Assembly (NCBI GenBank): GCA_017303835.1
Contig: JAFLBI010000001.1
Span: 2,727,968 to 2,791,967, forward strand
Origin: Chitinophagales bacterium
Lineage (GTDB): Bacteria; Bacteroidota; Bacteroidia; Chitinophagales; Chitinophagaceae
DNA: 64,000 bases
Reading direction: 5' to 3'
Part shown: piece after piece, positions 27,006 through 34,604 of the stretch
How positions within the stretch are numbered: the first letter of the stretch is position 1
Layout: every line of letters begins with the position of its first letter
Notes under the pieces: model-generated
Told to the model about the DNA's origin: nothing
Databases searched by the model: none
What the model saw: only the letters and a program-made list of their open reading frames with translations
Translations under genes and position numbers: made by a program

Positions 27006-28421
27006 TTAGTTGAGTACTTCAGCAGAAGTTTCTGTAGGAATTTTATCGCCTTGTTCTTTGATCTTATTCCATCCACCCAATACATTACGCAGGTTATGAA
27101 TACCCTGACGCTTGATGAGTGAAGCTGCTATTACAGAACGATAGCCACCCGCACAGTGTACATAAATATTTTGGTGCTCTTCCAGATTGGCCATACTGCC
27201 CGGGTCCATCATTTCATTCAATGGAATATTGACCGCATCTTTCACATGGCCATTGCCAAATTCGGTTTCCTTTCTAACATCTACCACTACTAGGTTTTCA
27301 TCGAATGGCAGGTCCATCGCCAACTCATCTGCTTCAACATCTACAATCATATCAATTCGCTCACCAGCATTTACCCATGCTTCATAACCACCATCAAGAT
27401 AGCCGATGATTTTTTCAAAACCCACGCGAGCCAAGCGAATAATGCTTTCTTTCTCTTTACCGGGTTCTGTTACTAAGATGATGTTTTGATCGAATGGCAG
27501 TAAGCTGCCTGCCCATTCTGCAAAGCGACCCTCCAAACCAATGCTGATACTACCTGGAATAAAGCCTTGTGTAAACGCAGTTGCATGTCTGGTATCTAGA
27601 ATGAAGGTATTGCTTTGTTTCGCTGCAAGCTTAAATCCCGGAATATCCAAAGCTTGTAAACCTTTTTCCAGCACACTGTTCAAACTGCTATAGCCTTGTT
27701 TATTGATAGCTGCATTGATGGGGAAGTATTGCGGTGGAGCCGCTAAACCTTCTGTTACAGCCTTGATAAAATCTTCCTTACTCTGTGGTTGCAATGCATA
27801 ATTGCTTTGCTTCTGCGCACCGATGGTACTGTATGTTTCAGGGCCGAGATTCTTACCACAGCTACTGCCTGCGCCATGTGCAGGATAAAGTATGACATCA
27901 TCAGCCAGCGGCATGATTTTTTGCTGCAAGCTTTCATACAACATGCCTGCAAGGTCTTCCATTGTTAGCTCAGCACCTTTTTGCGCTAAATCTGGTCGAC
28001 CAACATCGCCTACAAACAATGTGTCGCCAGTGAAGATGGCGTGTGCTTTACCTGCTTCGTCATGCAACAGATAGCAAGAACTTTCTAAAGTATGGCCGGG
28101 TGTATGCAGCACGTCTATGCGGAGTTTACCTATTTGAAAACTTTCGCCATCCTTGGCTACGTGTACAGGAAATTCTGTAACAGTGTTTGGTCCGTATACA
28201 ATAGTGCCCCCTGTTGCAGCCGCGAGGTCTAAATGCCCACTCACAAAGTCTGCATGGAAGTGCGTTTCAAAAATATATTGGATACGGGCGTTTCTTTTGG
28301 ATGCGAGTTCCAGATAAGCATCAATATCGCGAAGGGGGTCAATTACTGCTGCTACACCATCACTTTCGATATAGTATGCAGCTTCACTAATACAACCTGT
28401 GTAGAGTTGTTCTATATACAT
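27006..28421 (-). CDS. Persulfide dioxygenase-type metallo-beta-lactamase fused to two rhodanese domains
   Basis: The protein has 471 residues. An N-terminal MBL domain carries the metal motif THFHAD (H54, H56, D58), HTPGHT and FTGDTLFVGDVGRPD, typical of ETHE1/SdoA persulfide dioxygenases. Two rhodanese modules follow. The first (LDTRHATAFTQGFIPGS) has no catalytic cysteine; the second (VVDVRKETEFGNGHV) has C423 in VHCAGGYRS. This is the CstB-like layout that couples persulfide oxidation with sulfur transfer during sulfide detoxification. An ArsR-type regulator lies 89 bases upstream on the same strand. A -7 element immediately upstream suggests its own promoter. Confidence 0.92.
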   Translation of the reverse strand: MYIEQLYTGCISEAAYYIESDGVAAVIDPLRDIDAYLELASKRNARIQYIFETHFHADFVSGHLDLAAATGGTIVYGPNTVTEFPVHVAKDGESFQIGKLRIDVLHTPGHTLESSCYLLHDEAGKAHAIFTGDTLFVGDVGRPDLAQKGAELTMEDLAGMLYESLQQKIMPLADDVILYPAHGAGSSCGKNLGPETYSTIGAQKQSNYALQPQSKEDFIKAVTEGLAAPPQYFPINAAINKQGYSSLNSVLEKGLQALDIPGFKLAAKQSNTFILDTRHATAFTQGFIPGSISIGLEGRFAEWAGSLLPFDQNIILVTEPGKEKESIIRLARVGFEKIIGYLDGGYEAWVNAGERIDMIVDVEADELAMDLPFDENLVVVDVRKETEFGNGHVKDAVNIPLNEMMDPGSMANLEEHQNIYVHCAGGYRSVIAASLIKRQGIHNLRNVLGGWNKIKEQGDKIPTETSAEVLN

Positions 28422-28435
28422 GGAACTTGTTTTTA

Positions 28436-28443
28436 CAAATATA
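28436..28443 (-). promoter_or_regulatory. -7 promoter element on the minus strand (TATATTTG)
   Basis: Read on the minus strand, TATATTTG lies 14 bases ahead of the ATG at 28421, with GTTTC about 17 bases further upstream as a weak -33. It gives the persulfide dioxygenase gene a start site separate from the ArsR gene. Confidence 0.5.
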
Positions 28444-28510
28444 CTGGCAAGGATCAGGCCGAAACGGTCTGTCGGTTAGTATGTCAGGCTTATTTTGCTG
28501 AATTCGACAA

Positions 28511-28846
28511 TTAGCCAACCAATTCTTCTACAAAGCGGATCACTTCTGTCAGCCTGTTGTAATTCACCGCATAATAGATGAATTTTCCTTCTCGCTGTGT
28601 GGCAACAATACCTGCTCTTCTCAAAATGGCGAGGTGTTGTGATGCAACAGATTGCTCAAGTCTGAGTTTGATGTAAATTTCAGTCACTGTCATCTTCTTG
28701 TGCTCATCAATCAACTTCAACATTTGCTGTCTCAGTTTATGGTTGATTGCTCTAAGAATCAATGCAGCTTTCTTGGTGTGTAAGAAATCTATCTTAATCG
28801 GAGCTTTTCCGTTCAACAAAGAAACCGATAACATGGACTGTGTCAT
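28511..28846 (-). CDS. ArsR/SmtB-type winged-helix transcription regulator
   Basis: The 111-residue protein has the winged helix-turn-helix of the ArsR family: MLKLIDEHKKMTVTEIYIKL, then recognition helix SVASQHLAILRRAGIV and wing TQREGKFIYYAV. Neighbourhood with the persulfide dioxygenase/rhodanese gene suggests that it controls sulfur stress genes, as BigR and SqrR do. However, the protein contains no cysteine at all, so the two-cysteine persulfide switch of BigR/SqrR cannot operate here, and metal-thiolate sensing is also excluded. A perfect inverted repeat upstream is a likely operator. Confidence 0.85.
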   Translation of the reverse strand: MTQSMLSVSLLNGKAPIKIDFLHTKKAALILRAINHKLRQQMLKLIDEHKKMTVTEIYIKLRLEQSVASQHLAILRRAGIVATQREGKFIYYAVNYNRLTEVIRFVEELVG

Positions 28847-28877
28847 ACCTCGGATAATTTAGGGGGTAAACCGGGCA

Positions 28878-28896
28878 TTATAGCTTGGTGCTATAA
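28878..28896. promoter_or_regulatory. Candidate operator: inverted repeat TTATAGC-N5-GCTATAA
   Basis: The 7-bp arms are perfect and separated by TTGGT. The site lies 32-50 bases upstream of the ArsR-type start codon, where an autoregulatory dimer would bind. Confidence 0.5.
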
Positions 28897-28948
28897 AATT
28901 AGACATATTTATTATGTATTGACCGTTAAAAATTGATGAGCGTGCTGA

Positions 28949-29623
28949 TTATTTTTTCTGCTGTGTAGTGTAAAAAGCTTTGCTGTAAAAGGGTTCAGCG
29001 TAAGCTAAATCCGCAAACTGTTGATTTACAAATGCTTGCTCCGCAAGCGGCAGTATGTCTGTAACATCGTGTTCTAAAGCAGCGAAGCGGGCATTCTGAT
29101 GCTTGCAGATTTGTCCGAATTTTTCCTGCCCGGGACCGGTAAAAACTACCACTTGTTCGTTTAGAATATCTGTGAAGCTGTTCGCTTCTAAAATCATCGC
29201 TTGAACGGGCAAAACAGTATTCAGTTGCTGATCATATACACCCGTAAATACTTCCATTCTCCTGGCATCAATCATGGGACAAAAGCAACCGGCTTCAGGA
29301 AATACTTTTCGCGAAGCATGTGCCATTACCTGCAAGGTGTTCAGCGTAATTAATGGTTTTGCTAACGCAAAACAAATGCCTTTGGCAGATGCAAGCCCCA
29401 CACGTAAACCAGTGTAACTTCCCGGGCCATTACTCACTACCACTGCATCAATTTCGTGTAGTGATAAGTCTAACTCATTAGAGAGGCTTTGAATACTTGG
29501 CTGCAAAAATGATGCGTGTTGTTGTTGCTCGGCATTCTTTTTTTGCCCCAAGAGCTTACCATCCTTGCTGAAACCCACAACAGCAAATTCAGTGGCTGTA
29601 TCAATATGCAGTAGGGTAGCCAT
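28949..29623 (-). CDS. tsaB: tRNA threonylcarbamoyladenosine biosynthesis protein TsaB
   Basis: The protein has 224 residues from ATG 29623, which overlaps the upstream stop as TAATG; a start 39 codons earlier would add unrelated sequence. It has the ASKHA fold with LLHIDTATEFAVVGF, SNGPGSYTGLRVGLASAKG and ITLNTLQVMA, hallmarks of TsaB/YeaZ. TsaB works with TsaD and TsaE to put threonylcarbamoyl on A37 of ANN-decoding tRNAs in the cytoplasm. Translational coupling with the upstream dehydrogenase-like gene is likely. Confidence 0.93.
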   Translation of the reverse strand: MATLLHIDTATEFAVVGFSKDGKLLGQKKNAEQQQHASFLQPSIQSLSNELDLSLHEIDAVVVSNGPGSYTGLRVGLASAKGICFALAKPLITLNTLQVMAHASRKVFPEAGCFCPMIDARRMEVFTGVYDQQLNTVLPVQAMILEANSFTDILNEQVVVFTGPGQEKFGQICKHQNARFAALEHDVTDILPLAEQAFVNQQFADLAYAEPFYSKAFYTTQQKK

Positions 29624-30231
29624 TAGAATTGGGGTAATAATGCTTGTTTCAATGCTGGTGCTGCTGTGTAGCGAATATTGCTTTCGGCTAATTGCGCCAA
29701 TAATTGATACACATTCAATAAACCAATTTTCTCGCCCCATTCAAATGGGCCGTATGGATAATTGGTGCCAAGCTTCATGGCTGTATCAATCTCTGCTGGG
29801 GTGCTTATTGCATCACCTAATGCATAATAGGCTTCGTTGATGATCATTGCAATTACCCTGGCTGCAATCAATCCCGCTTGGTCTGGAACTGATGCAAAAG
29901 CAATGCCCAGTTGGTTCAGGGCTTGCTGCGCTTTTTCAGCTTCGGCCGCATCAGTTGAAAAAGCTATTTCCATAACTGGTCGTTCTAAAAAACCCGGCCA
30001 TGCAATGATGCGATGACAATTGATTGGTAATGCATCCAGACTAGTGAGAGGTGCATGCACAAATACGGGTGTATTGGTTGGTAATGCTAAGGGGGCATCT
30101 TCATACAAGAGATCGAAACAAATATCACCACCCATGCATTGTGGTACAAAAGCGCTGCTGTGTTCGCCTGCAAAGACTTTGCTTTGCCAGGCCTCCTGCT
30201 GTAGGGTATTTGCTCTTACCTGAATAACCAT
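29623..30231 (-). CDS. 3-hydroxyacyl-CoA dehydrogenase-like protein lacking a normal NAD-binding domain
   Basis: The protein has 202 residues. The C-terminal two-thirds match the helical 3-hydroxyacyl-CoA dehydrogenase C-domain (LIAARVIAMIINEAYYAL, STPAEIDTAMKLGTNYPYGPFEWGEKIG). The N-terminal part is short and has no GxGxxG, so the Rossmann domain is absent or eroded. A classical NAD-dependent reaction is therefore doubtful. It overlaps tsaB by one base (TAATG), suggesting co-translation, and is divergent from the ridA gene. It might bind acyl-CoA or act with a partner; this is speculation. Confidence 0.8.
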   Translation of the reverse strand: MVIQVRANTLQQEAWQSKVFAGEHSSAFVPQCMGGDICFDLLYEDAPLALPTNTPVFVHAPLTSLDALPINCHRIIAWPGFLERPVMEIAFSTDAAEAEKAQQALNQLGIAFASVPDQAGLIAARVIAMIINEAYYALGDAISTPAEIDTAMKLGTNYPYGPFEWGEKIGLLNVYQLLAQLAESNIRYTAAPALKQALLPQF

Positions 30232-30303
30232 ATTGCTGATTCTGCTGCAAATGTATTGGTTGAATCATGGAATTGCTGCAATTTGCTGCTTCAATTCAGC
30301 AGC

Positions 30304-30690
30304 ATGTCCAAACAAATCATTCAAACCGCACAGGCGCCTGCGCCAATTGGTCCGTATAGTCAGGCAGTAAAAGCCAATGGTATGTTATTCATCAGTGGTC
30401 AGGTGGCTTTTGATCCTGCCAGCGGCGAACTGAAAATGGGCAGCATTCAGGAAGAAACCCATCAGGTAATGAAAAACCTGCAGGCTGTTTTATCTGAAGC
30501 CAAGCTCACATTTGAACATGTGGTGAAGACGAGTATTTTCCTGAGCGATATGGGTCTGTTTGCACAGGTAAATGAAGTGTACGGTCAGTACTTTAATGGC
30601 GATTATCCTGCACGTGAAACCGTAGCAGTAAAAACCCTACCCCGTAATGTGAACGTGGAGATTAGTATGATTGCGGTGGTAGAATTATAA
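30304..30690 (+). CDS. ridA: RidA-family enamine/imine deaminase
   Basis: The protein has 128 residues from ATG 30304; a start at 30256 would add 16 residues of no family character. It has the normal RidA length with APAPIGPYSQAVKANGMLFISGQ and the catalytic arginine in ARETVAVKTLPRNVNVEIS. RidA hydrolyses reactive enamines and imines such as 2-aminoacrylate formed by PLP enzymes. It stands alone on the plus strand, divergent from the tsaB operon. Confidence 0.94.
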   Translation: MSKQIIQTAQAPAPIGPYSQAVKANGMLFISGQVAFDPASGELKMGSIQEETHQVMKNLQAVLSEAKLTFEHVVKTSIFLSDMGLFAQVNEVYGQYFNGDYPARETVAVKTLPRNVNVEISMIAVVEL

Positions 30691-31007
30691 CACATAAGAT
30701 TTGAAAGGATACACCAACGATAATCTCGCGAATACTTGATTGCACCATCGCCCCCTCAACCTATAGTTGAAGCATATTCCTGAAAGTATTAATTCGGCAA
30801 CTTATTTTTTTGCATTTCTTGCCAAGTTATTTTTATTTGCCATACATCATGATGTTGCCAACCGGCAAAGTTTACATCCCCACTGAAATCAATTAAGCCC
30901 CTTTTGGAAGCAGGTTTGGCCTGATCTGATGATAAAGTCAGGCGCTATGCGCTTGTCGGGCTACGGCTAATTCCGAAACCGGTAAAAAAGTAGGGAAAAG
31001 TAATAAA
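30691..31007. other. Gene-free stretch, 317 bases
   Basis: No coding signal was found. It contains a small hairpin TTGCC-AACC-GGCAA (30855-30868), two related T-rich stretches near 30799 and 30824, and a GC-rich piece near 30943-30960 (GCGCTATGCGC palindrome). The sequence immediately before 31008 is A-rich, as expected for a ribosome-binding region in this phylum. No clear TAnnTTTG element was seen. Confidence 0.6.
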
Positions 31008-31892
31008 ATGAAAAAGTCATTATTAGCTTTCATCATCTTTTTGGCTGTGTCTTGTCAAAAGAAATCAATTGATAATCAAAAAATATCTGCTGTCGAACAC
31101 ATCGAGTTGGCCAAGATGGCTAATGAGGTAGGTATCATGCATAATAAAATACTTGCCGATATGATTAACAATGTAAGAAGAAGGTCACTGAGTATTCCAG
31201 CCGGTGGTAATAGCAGCCAACATTCAGTAAATAGTGAAGTTTTTGGGGTAGAGGACTTTTGCATATACTCTACTCAAGCAACGTCTAATTATTACTCAAT
31301 TGAGTTTTCTTCATCTTACCAAGGAGTAAATACTGCAGGAGGGCATTGGCTTGTAAATCAGTTAAACACAGTATCTAGTCCTATGGATGCTATTGAGTTT
31401 GAATGTAAAAATCTTGTAAATCAAACCAATAATCAGGGATTTTTAACTAACCAAGAGACTCAAATTCTAAATCAGGCTTTTGCAATTTTTGATAATATAG
31501 ACCCTAATCAACCTGAAGAAGCAATTGTATCACAGATTAATAATTCAATCGATGCAATTATTGCTCAGAAGAATTCAATGTACTGGCAGCCAGGTACAGG
31601 GTATTTAATAAGCGGTTACTTGTCAGTTTTAAAGAGTTCATTTGAGTTTTGGGGTTCTAACCTATCTGAGGGGGTAAGCTCTACGAATAGTTTGAGTAAA
31701 GAAGGCTTTTGGGAGGGAGTTGGCCTTTGGGCTAGGCGATTAAATTTAGCACAAGTAGATGCAGCTGGATATATTTATGGATGGGGAAAGGCTGTCATTG
31801 AAGGTGGTAATACTGAAAGACAAAGGATTGCTGCTGGTGGAGACAATGCTTTGGATTGGAGTGGTATTAAGCACTTTTTTGGAAAAAAATAA
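31008..31892 (+). CDS. Orphan lipoprotein with Gly/aromatic C-terminal segment, unknown function
   Basis: I do not recognise a family for this 294-residue protein. A signal peptide ends in the lipobox AVSC (C16), so it is probably a lipoprotein. The middle is rich in Asn, Gln and Ser. Toward the C-terminus lies a short hydrophobic glycine/aromatic stretch (VDAAGYIYGWGKAV) followed by a polar tail with RIAAGGDNALDWSG. The gene is visibly more A+T-rich than its neighbours and prefers A/T-ending codons, a sign of foreign origin. An 8-base gap separates it from a 60-residue membrane protein gene. The pair could be a secreted effector with an accessory protein, but no function is supported. Confidence 0.75.
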   Translation: MKKSLLAFIIFLAVSCQKKSIDNQKISAVEHIELAKMANEVGIMHNKILADMINNVRRRSLSIPAGGNSSQHSVNSEVFGVEDFCIYSTQATSNYYSIEFSSSYQGVNTAGGHWLVNQLNTVSSPMDAIEFECKNLVNQTNNQGFLTNQETQILNQAFAIFDNIDPNQPEEAIVSQINNSIDAIIAQKNSMYWQPGTGYLISGYLSVLKSSFEFWGSNLSEGVSSTNSLSKEGFWEGVGLWARRLNLAQVDAAGYIYGWGKAVIEGGNTERQRIAAGGDNALDWSGIKHFFGKK

Positions 31893-31899
31893 AAACCAT

Positions 31900-32082
31900 A
31901 TGAAACAAGTATTGATTTATTTCTTTGCAGGTGTCGGTTTTATGTCTGTTCTTCGAGAGTTATCAGAACAGTTCGATCTGCCTTTTTTTCAGAGCAAAGT
32001 GGATTATTTAAGCGCTTTCTTGATTACAGGACTACTTTATTTTCAAAACAAGGAAACTAATGATGCAAAGGATCTTGCTTAA
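31900..32082 (+). CDS. Small membrane protein, unknown function
   Basis: The 60-residue protein starts at ATG 31900, 7 bases after the stop of the lipoprotein gene. It has two hydrophobic stretches (VLIYFFAGVGFMSVL and LSAFLITGLLYF) separated by a charged loop, so a two-helix hairpin in the inner membrane is likely. No family was recognised. A strong terminator follows, making a two-gene transcription unit with the lipoprotein. The size and topology resemble immunity proteins, but that comparison is only suggestive. Confidence 0.6.
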   Translation: MKQVLIYFFAGVGFMSVLRELSEQFDLPFFQSKVDYLSAFLITGLLYFQNKETNDAKDLA

Positions 32083-32136
32083 TAGATCAGTGCTTTGTAA
32101 ACGCATGCCTTCACCACCGAAAGGTGCGTATACAAG

Positions 32137-32164
32137 AACACCGGCTTAGCCGGTGTTTCTTTTT
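32137..32164 (+). terminator. Rho-independent terminator
   Basis: A perfect 9-bp stem (32137-32145 with 32149-32157, AACACCGGC / GCCGGTGTT), with a TTA loop, is followed by TCTTTTT. It ends the orphan two-gene unit and touches the stop of the convergent oxidoreductase gene. Confidence 0.9.
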
Positions 32165-33533
32165 ATAATTGAATCTTTTCTACAGTACTGTTCAATCGAC
32201 TCTTTTCTGCTGCAAAGCCCATTACATGACTTTCAATAGATGCGTCAATGGTTGAGCTGAGCAGTGAAGGATTTTGTTGTGCCACCGCTTGTACCCAGTC
32301 TTTGGCCAGTCGCCAGTCGCCACCACCATGTCCATCTGTTTTGGATTCCCATTGTGTGGTCTTGCCTGTTGCAAAATCGGTATAAGTAAAGCTATTCATA
32401 TCACCCACCACATCGCCCAAGCTACCCATTACACGGGTTCTGCGGCCTTCATAAGATGTGCATGCTTCCATGGAGAAGGAGGCTGTAATATCATCGGCGA
32501 AGCGAATATTGGTAGTGTAATGATCTGGTTGATCGTTATCCATTTGGTACACGCACCTGCCATAATTGGTTTCACGCAATGCTTTATTGATGGCCTCTGT
32601 CCACTGTGTTTTGTCTTCCGGTAAATCAAACACATGTAACCAGGAGCGATTGCGCTGATAAATTTTCAATGCGGAGTAAGGACAGCTCGCTTCTACAGCA
32701 CAACCATCGATGCATCTTGCTGTGCTGCCTTTAGGCGCATTTTCTTTCTTGAACCAATTCAGGTTACCAAATGCTTGTATCTGCTGGGTTTGTTTGCCAA
32801 TCATCCAACGAAGAATATCCAAGTCATGACAACTCTTGGCTAGAATGATTGGTGTTGTTTTTTTACTGTTGTGCCAATTGCCGCGTACATAAGAATGACT
32901 CATGTGTACATGACCAATCGGCTCCAAATGTTGTACGCTCATGATGCGGCCCAGCTTACCGCTATCCATCAGAGCTTTCAGTTCCTGGAAATAGGGTGCA
33001 TAGCGTAACACATGGCAAACTGCTACGATACGATTGGTTTTCTTAGCTAATGCAAGAATATCTCTGCATTCTTTTTCTGTTGGGGCAATGGGTTTTTCCA
33101 GCAACACATCATAACCCATGGCCAATGCTTTCATACAAGGGCCATAATGCAAATCATCCGGCGTAGTAATAATGATGGCATCAGCAAACTTGGGTCTTTC
33201 AAACACCTGCTCCCATGTAGTGAAGCGGTTTTCCTTCGCAATATTGTGTTTCTGCGCATAGCGTTCATTACGGATGGCAATGGGTTCTGCAACGCCGATA
33301 ATATCTAACTGATCTCCATTGGCTACAGCAAAATTACCATACACATTTCCTCTGTTGCCTGCACCCAAAGTGATTGCCGTAACAGGCTTGGCCAAGGGTT
33401 TGTGTAAAGGGTTGTGGTCAAGGTCTTGCGGTAAATTGTGTTCTGCAGCAAATGCTTTCCAATCAAATACAAAAGCACCGGCAGCCAGACCAAATGTTTT
33501 GAGGAGCTGACGGCGAGAAGCGTTTTGAGCCAT
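32163..33533 (-). CDS. Gfo/Idh/MocA-family oxidoreductase, exported by Tat
   Basis: The 456-residue protein starts with a twin-arginine signal (SRRQLLKTFGLAAGAFVF). A Rossmann domain follows (VTAITLGAGNRGNVYGNFA, IGVAEP), then EKPIAPTEKE and SCHDLDILRWMIG, both typical of the family, and a C-terminal alpha/beta substrate domain. Periplasmic members in Bacteroidota act on sugars or glycosides, often using bound NAD. The gene for an aldose 1-epimerase lies 25 bases upstream on the same strand, which supports a sugar role. A cysteine-containing stretch (RCIDGCAVEASCPYSA) is noteworthy, but no cluster can be assigned. The substrate is unknown. Confidence 0.88.
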   Translation of the reverse strand: MAQNASRRQLLKTFGLAAGAFVFDWKAFAAEHNLPQDLDHNPLHKPLAKPVTAITLGAGNRGNVYGNFAVANGDQLDIIGVAEPIAIRNERYAQKHNIAKENRFTTWEQVFERPKFADAIIITTPDDLHYGPCMKALAMGYDVLLEKPIAPTEKECRDILALAKKTNRIVAVCHVLRYAPYFQELKALMDSGKLGRIMSVQHLEPIGHVHMSHSYVRGNWHNSKKTTPIILAKSCHDLDILRWMIGKQTQQIQAFGNLNWFKKENAPKGSTARCIDGCAVEASCPYSALKIYQRNRSWLHVFDLPEDKTQWTEAINKALRETNYGRCVYQMDNDQPDHYTTNIRFADDITASFSMEACTSYEGRRTRVMGSLGDVVGDMNSFTYTDFATGKTTQWESKTDGHGGGDWRLAKDWVQAVAQQNPSLLSSTIDASIESHVMGFAAEKSRLNSTVEKIQL

Positions 33534-33558
33534 GGCAAGTGTTTTAAGGTAGCGGAAG

Positions 33559-34500
33559 TTACAATATCTGGAGGTGATAACCAGTGGTAAATGAGCGATG
33601 TTCTTTTGGCGCCAACAAGACTAATCCCATCCCATTGTTGAATGCATCCGGTGCTGCACTGAGGTTCTCTATGGCAATACTCTTGCGATGATCGGGTGTG
33701 TAGAGTTGCAGGTAAGGATAATGTGCGCCAGGCTGTACGGTTAAGCGATAATGCTGATTCTCTAAAGTGCAAGCACTATGTCCGGGATTATTGAGCAAGA
33801 AACAATTATCGAGGAAGATGTCCTTCAGTAAAGCACCTTCAGTAAAGCGATGATCGGCTTTGAGTTTGCCTGTTGGAATCAATGTTTCATCAAATACCAC
33901 CTGTGTATGGCTTTCGAAGCGTAATGTGCAATCATCAATACTGCCACCCAGCGTAAAATAAGGGTGCCAGCCATCCGTCATAGGGATAGCACGATCTGAT
34001 AAATTCTGCACCGTAGTAGTTACAGATAATTGCGCATGCGCGGATAATTGCCAGCGCACTTCAATGCTGTATTCAAAAGGATAGCCTGCGTCTTCCTGCT
34101 TATAAATGTATTGTAACCTCACTACCGCATGGTGTGTGTCTGCATGTAATTCAAGCACATCATAGACTGCGTCATATACGAGTCCATGAATCGCATGTGG
34201 GGGTAGAAAAAATTTGCTTACCTGATAGATATCTTGATCTAACTGGTACTGCCCGTGTTGGAGCCGGCACACATAAGGATTGATCTTTGCACCATTGAAG
34301 CCTTTGGTGATATTGGCAATAGCAGCTGCTGCATCGGCAAAGCCATCCACAATATTGATTCTGCCATTCACTGTTGGCAGACTAAATGCATTTAGTAATG
34401 CACCAAATCGGAAAATAGTGGCGGAACAACCAGTACTGCTATCTCTGAGCACAATGCTTTGCGCGGCACCCTCGCCCTGTGTTTCTACCAGAAATGACAT
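33559..34500 (-). CDS. Aldose 1-epimerase family protein
   Basis: The 313-residue protein of the galactose mutarotase fold interconverts alpha and beta forms of free sugars. Family residues seen are the histidine in PPHAIHGLVYD, DGWHPYFTLGG with the second histidine, and a glutamate in SIAIENLSAAP expected to act as base. There is no signal peptide, so it is cytoplasmic. It shares a strand and a short gap with the Tat-exported oxidoreductase. A clade of this family acts on phosphorylated sugars (YeaD type), which cannot be ruled out. Confidence 0.85.
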   Translation of the reverse strand: MSFLVETQGEGAAQSIVLRDSSTGCSATIFRFGALLNAFSLPTVNGRINIVDGFADAAAAIANITKGFNGAKINPYVCRLQHGQYQLDQDIYQVSKFFLPPHAIHGLVYDAVYDVLELHADTHHAVVRLQYIYKQEDAGYPFEYSIEVRWQLSAHAQLSVTTTVQNLSDRAIPMTDGWHPYFTLGGSIDDCTLRFESHTQVVFDETLIPTGKLKADHRFTEGALLKDIFLDNCFLLNNPGHSACTLENQHYRLTVQPGAHYPYLQLYTPDHRKSIAIENLSAAPDAFNNGMGLVLLAPKEHRSFTTGYHLQIL

Positions 34501-34580
34501 GCTTGCTTTTTACGTAAGGTACTGATTAATAGGCCATCACGAGCCAAACTAACGAATGTTAACTTTTGTAAGTAAAACAG

Positions 34581-34588
34581 TAATTTTG
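34581..34588 (+). promoter_or_regulatory. -7 promoter element (TAATTTTG)
   Basis: TAATTTTG matches TAnnTTTG exactly, 16 bases ahead of the mutase ATG at 34605. No good -33 at the usual distance. Confidence 0.5.
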
Positions 34589-34604
34589 CAGCCAATTTTG
34601 TGCT

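Noticed and set aside
31759..31899. N-terminal extension of the small membrane protein
   Set aside because: It overlaps the lipoprotein gene in another frame and has no membrane or family character.
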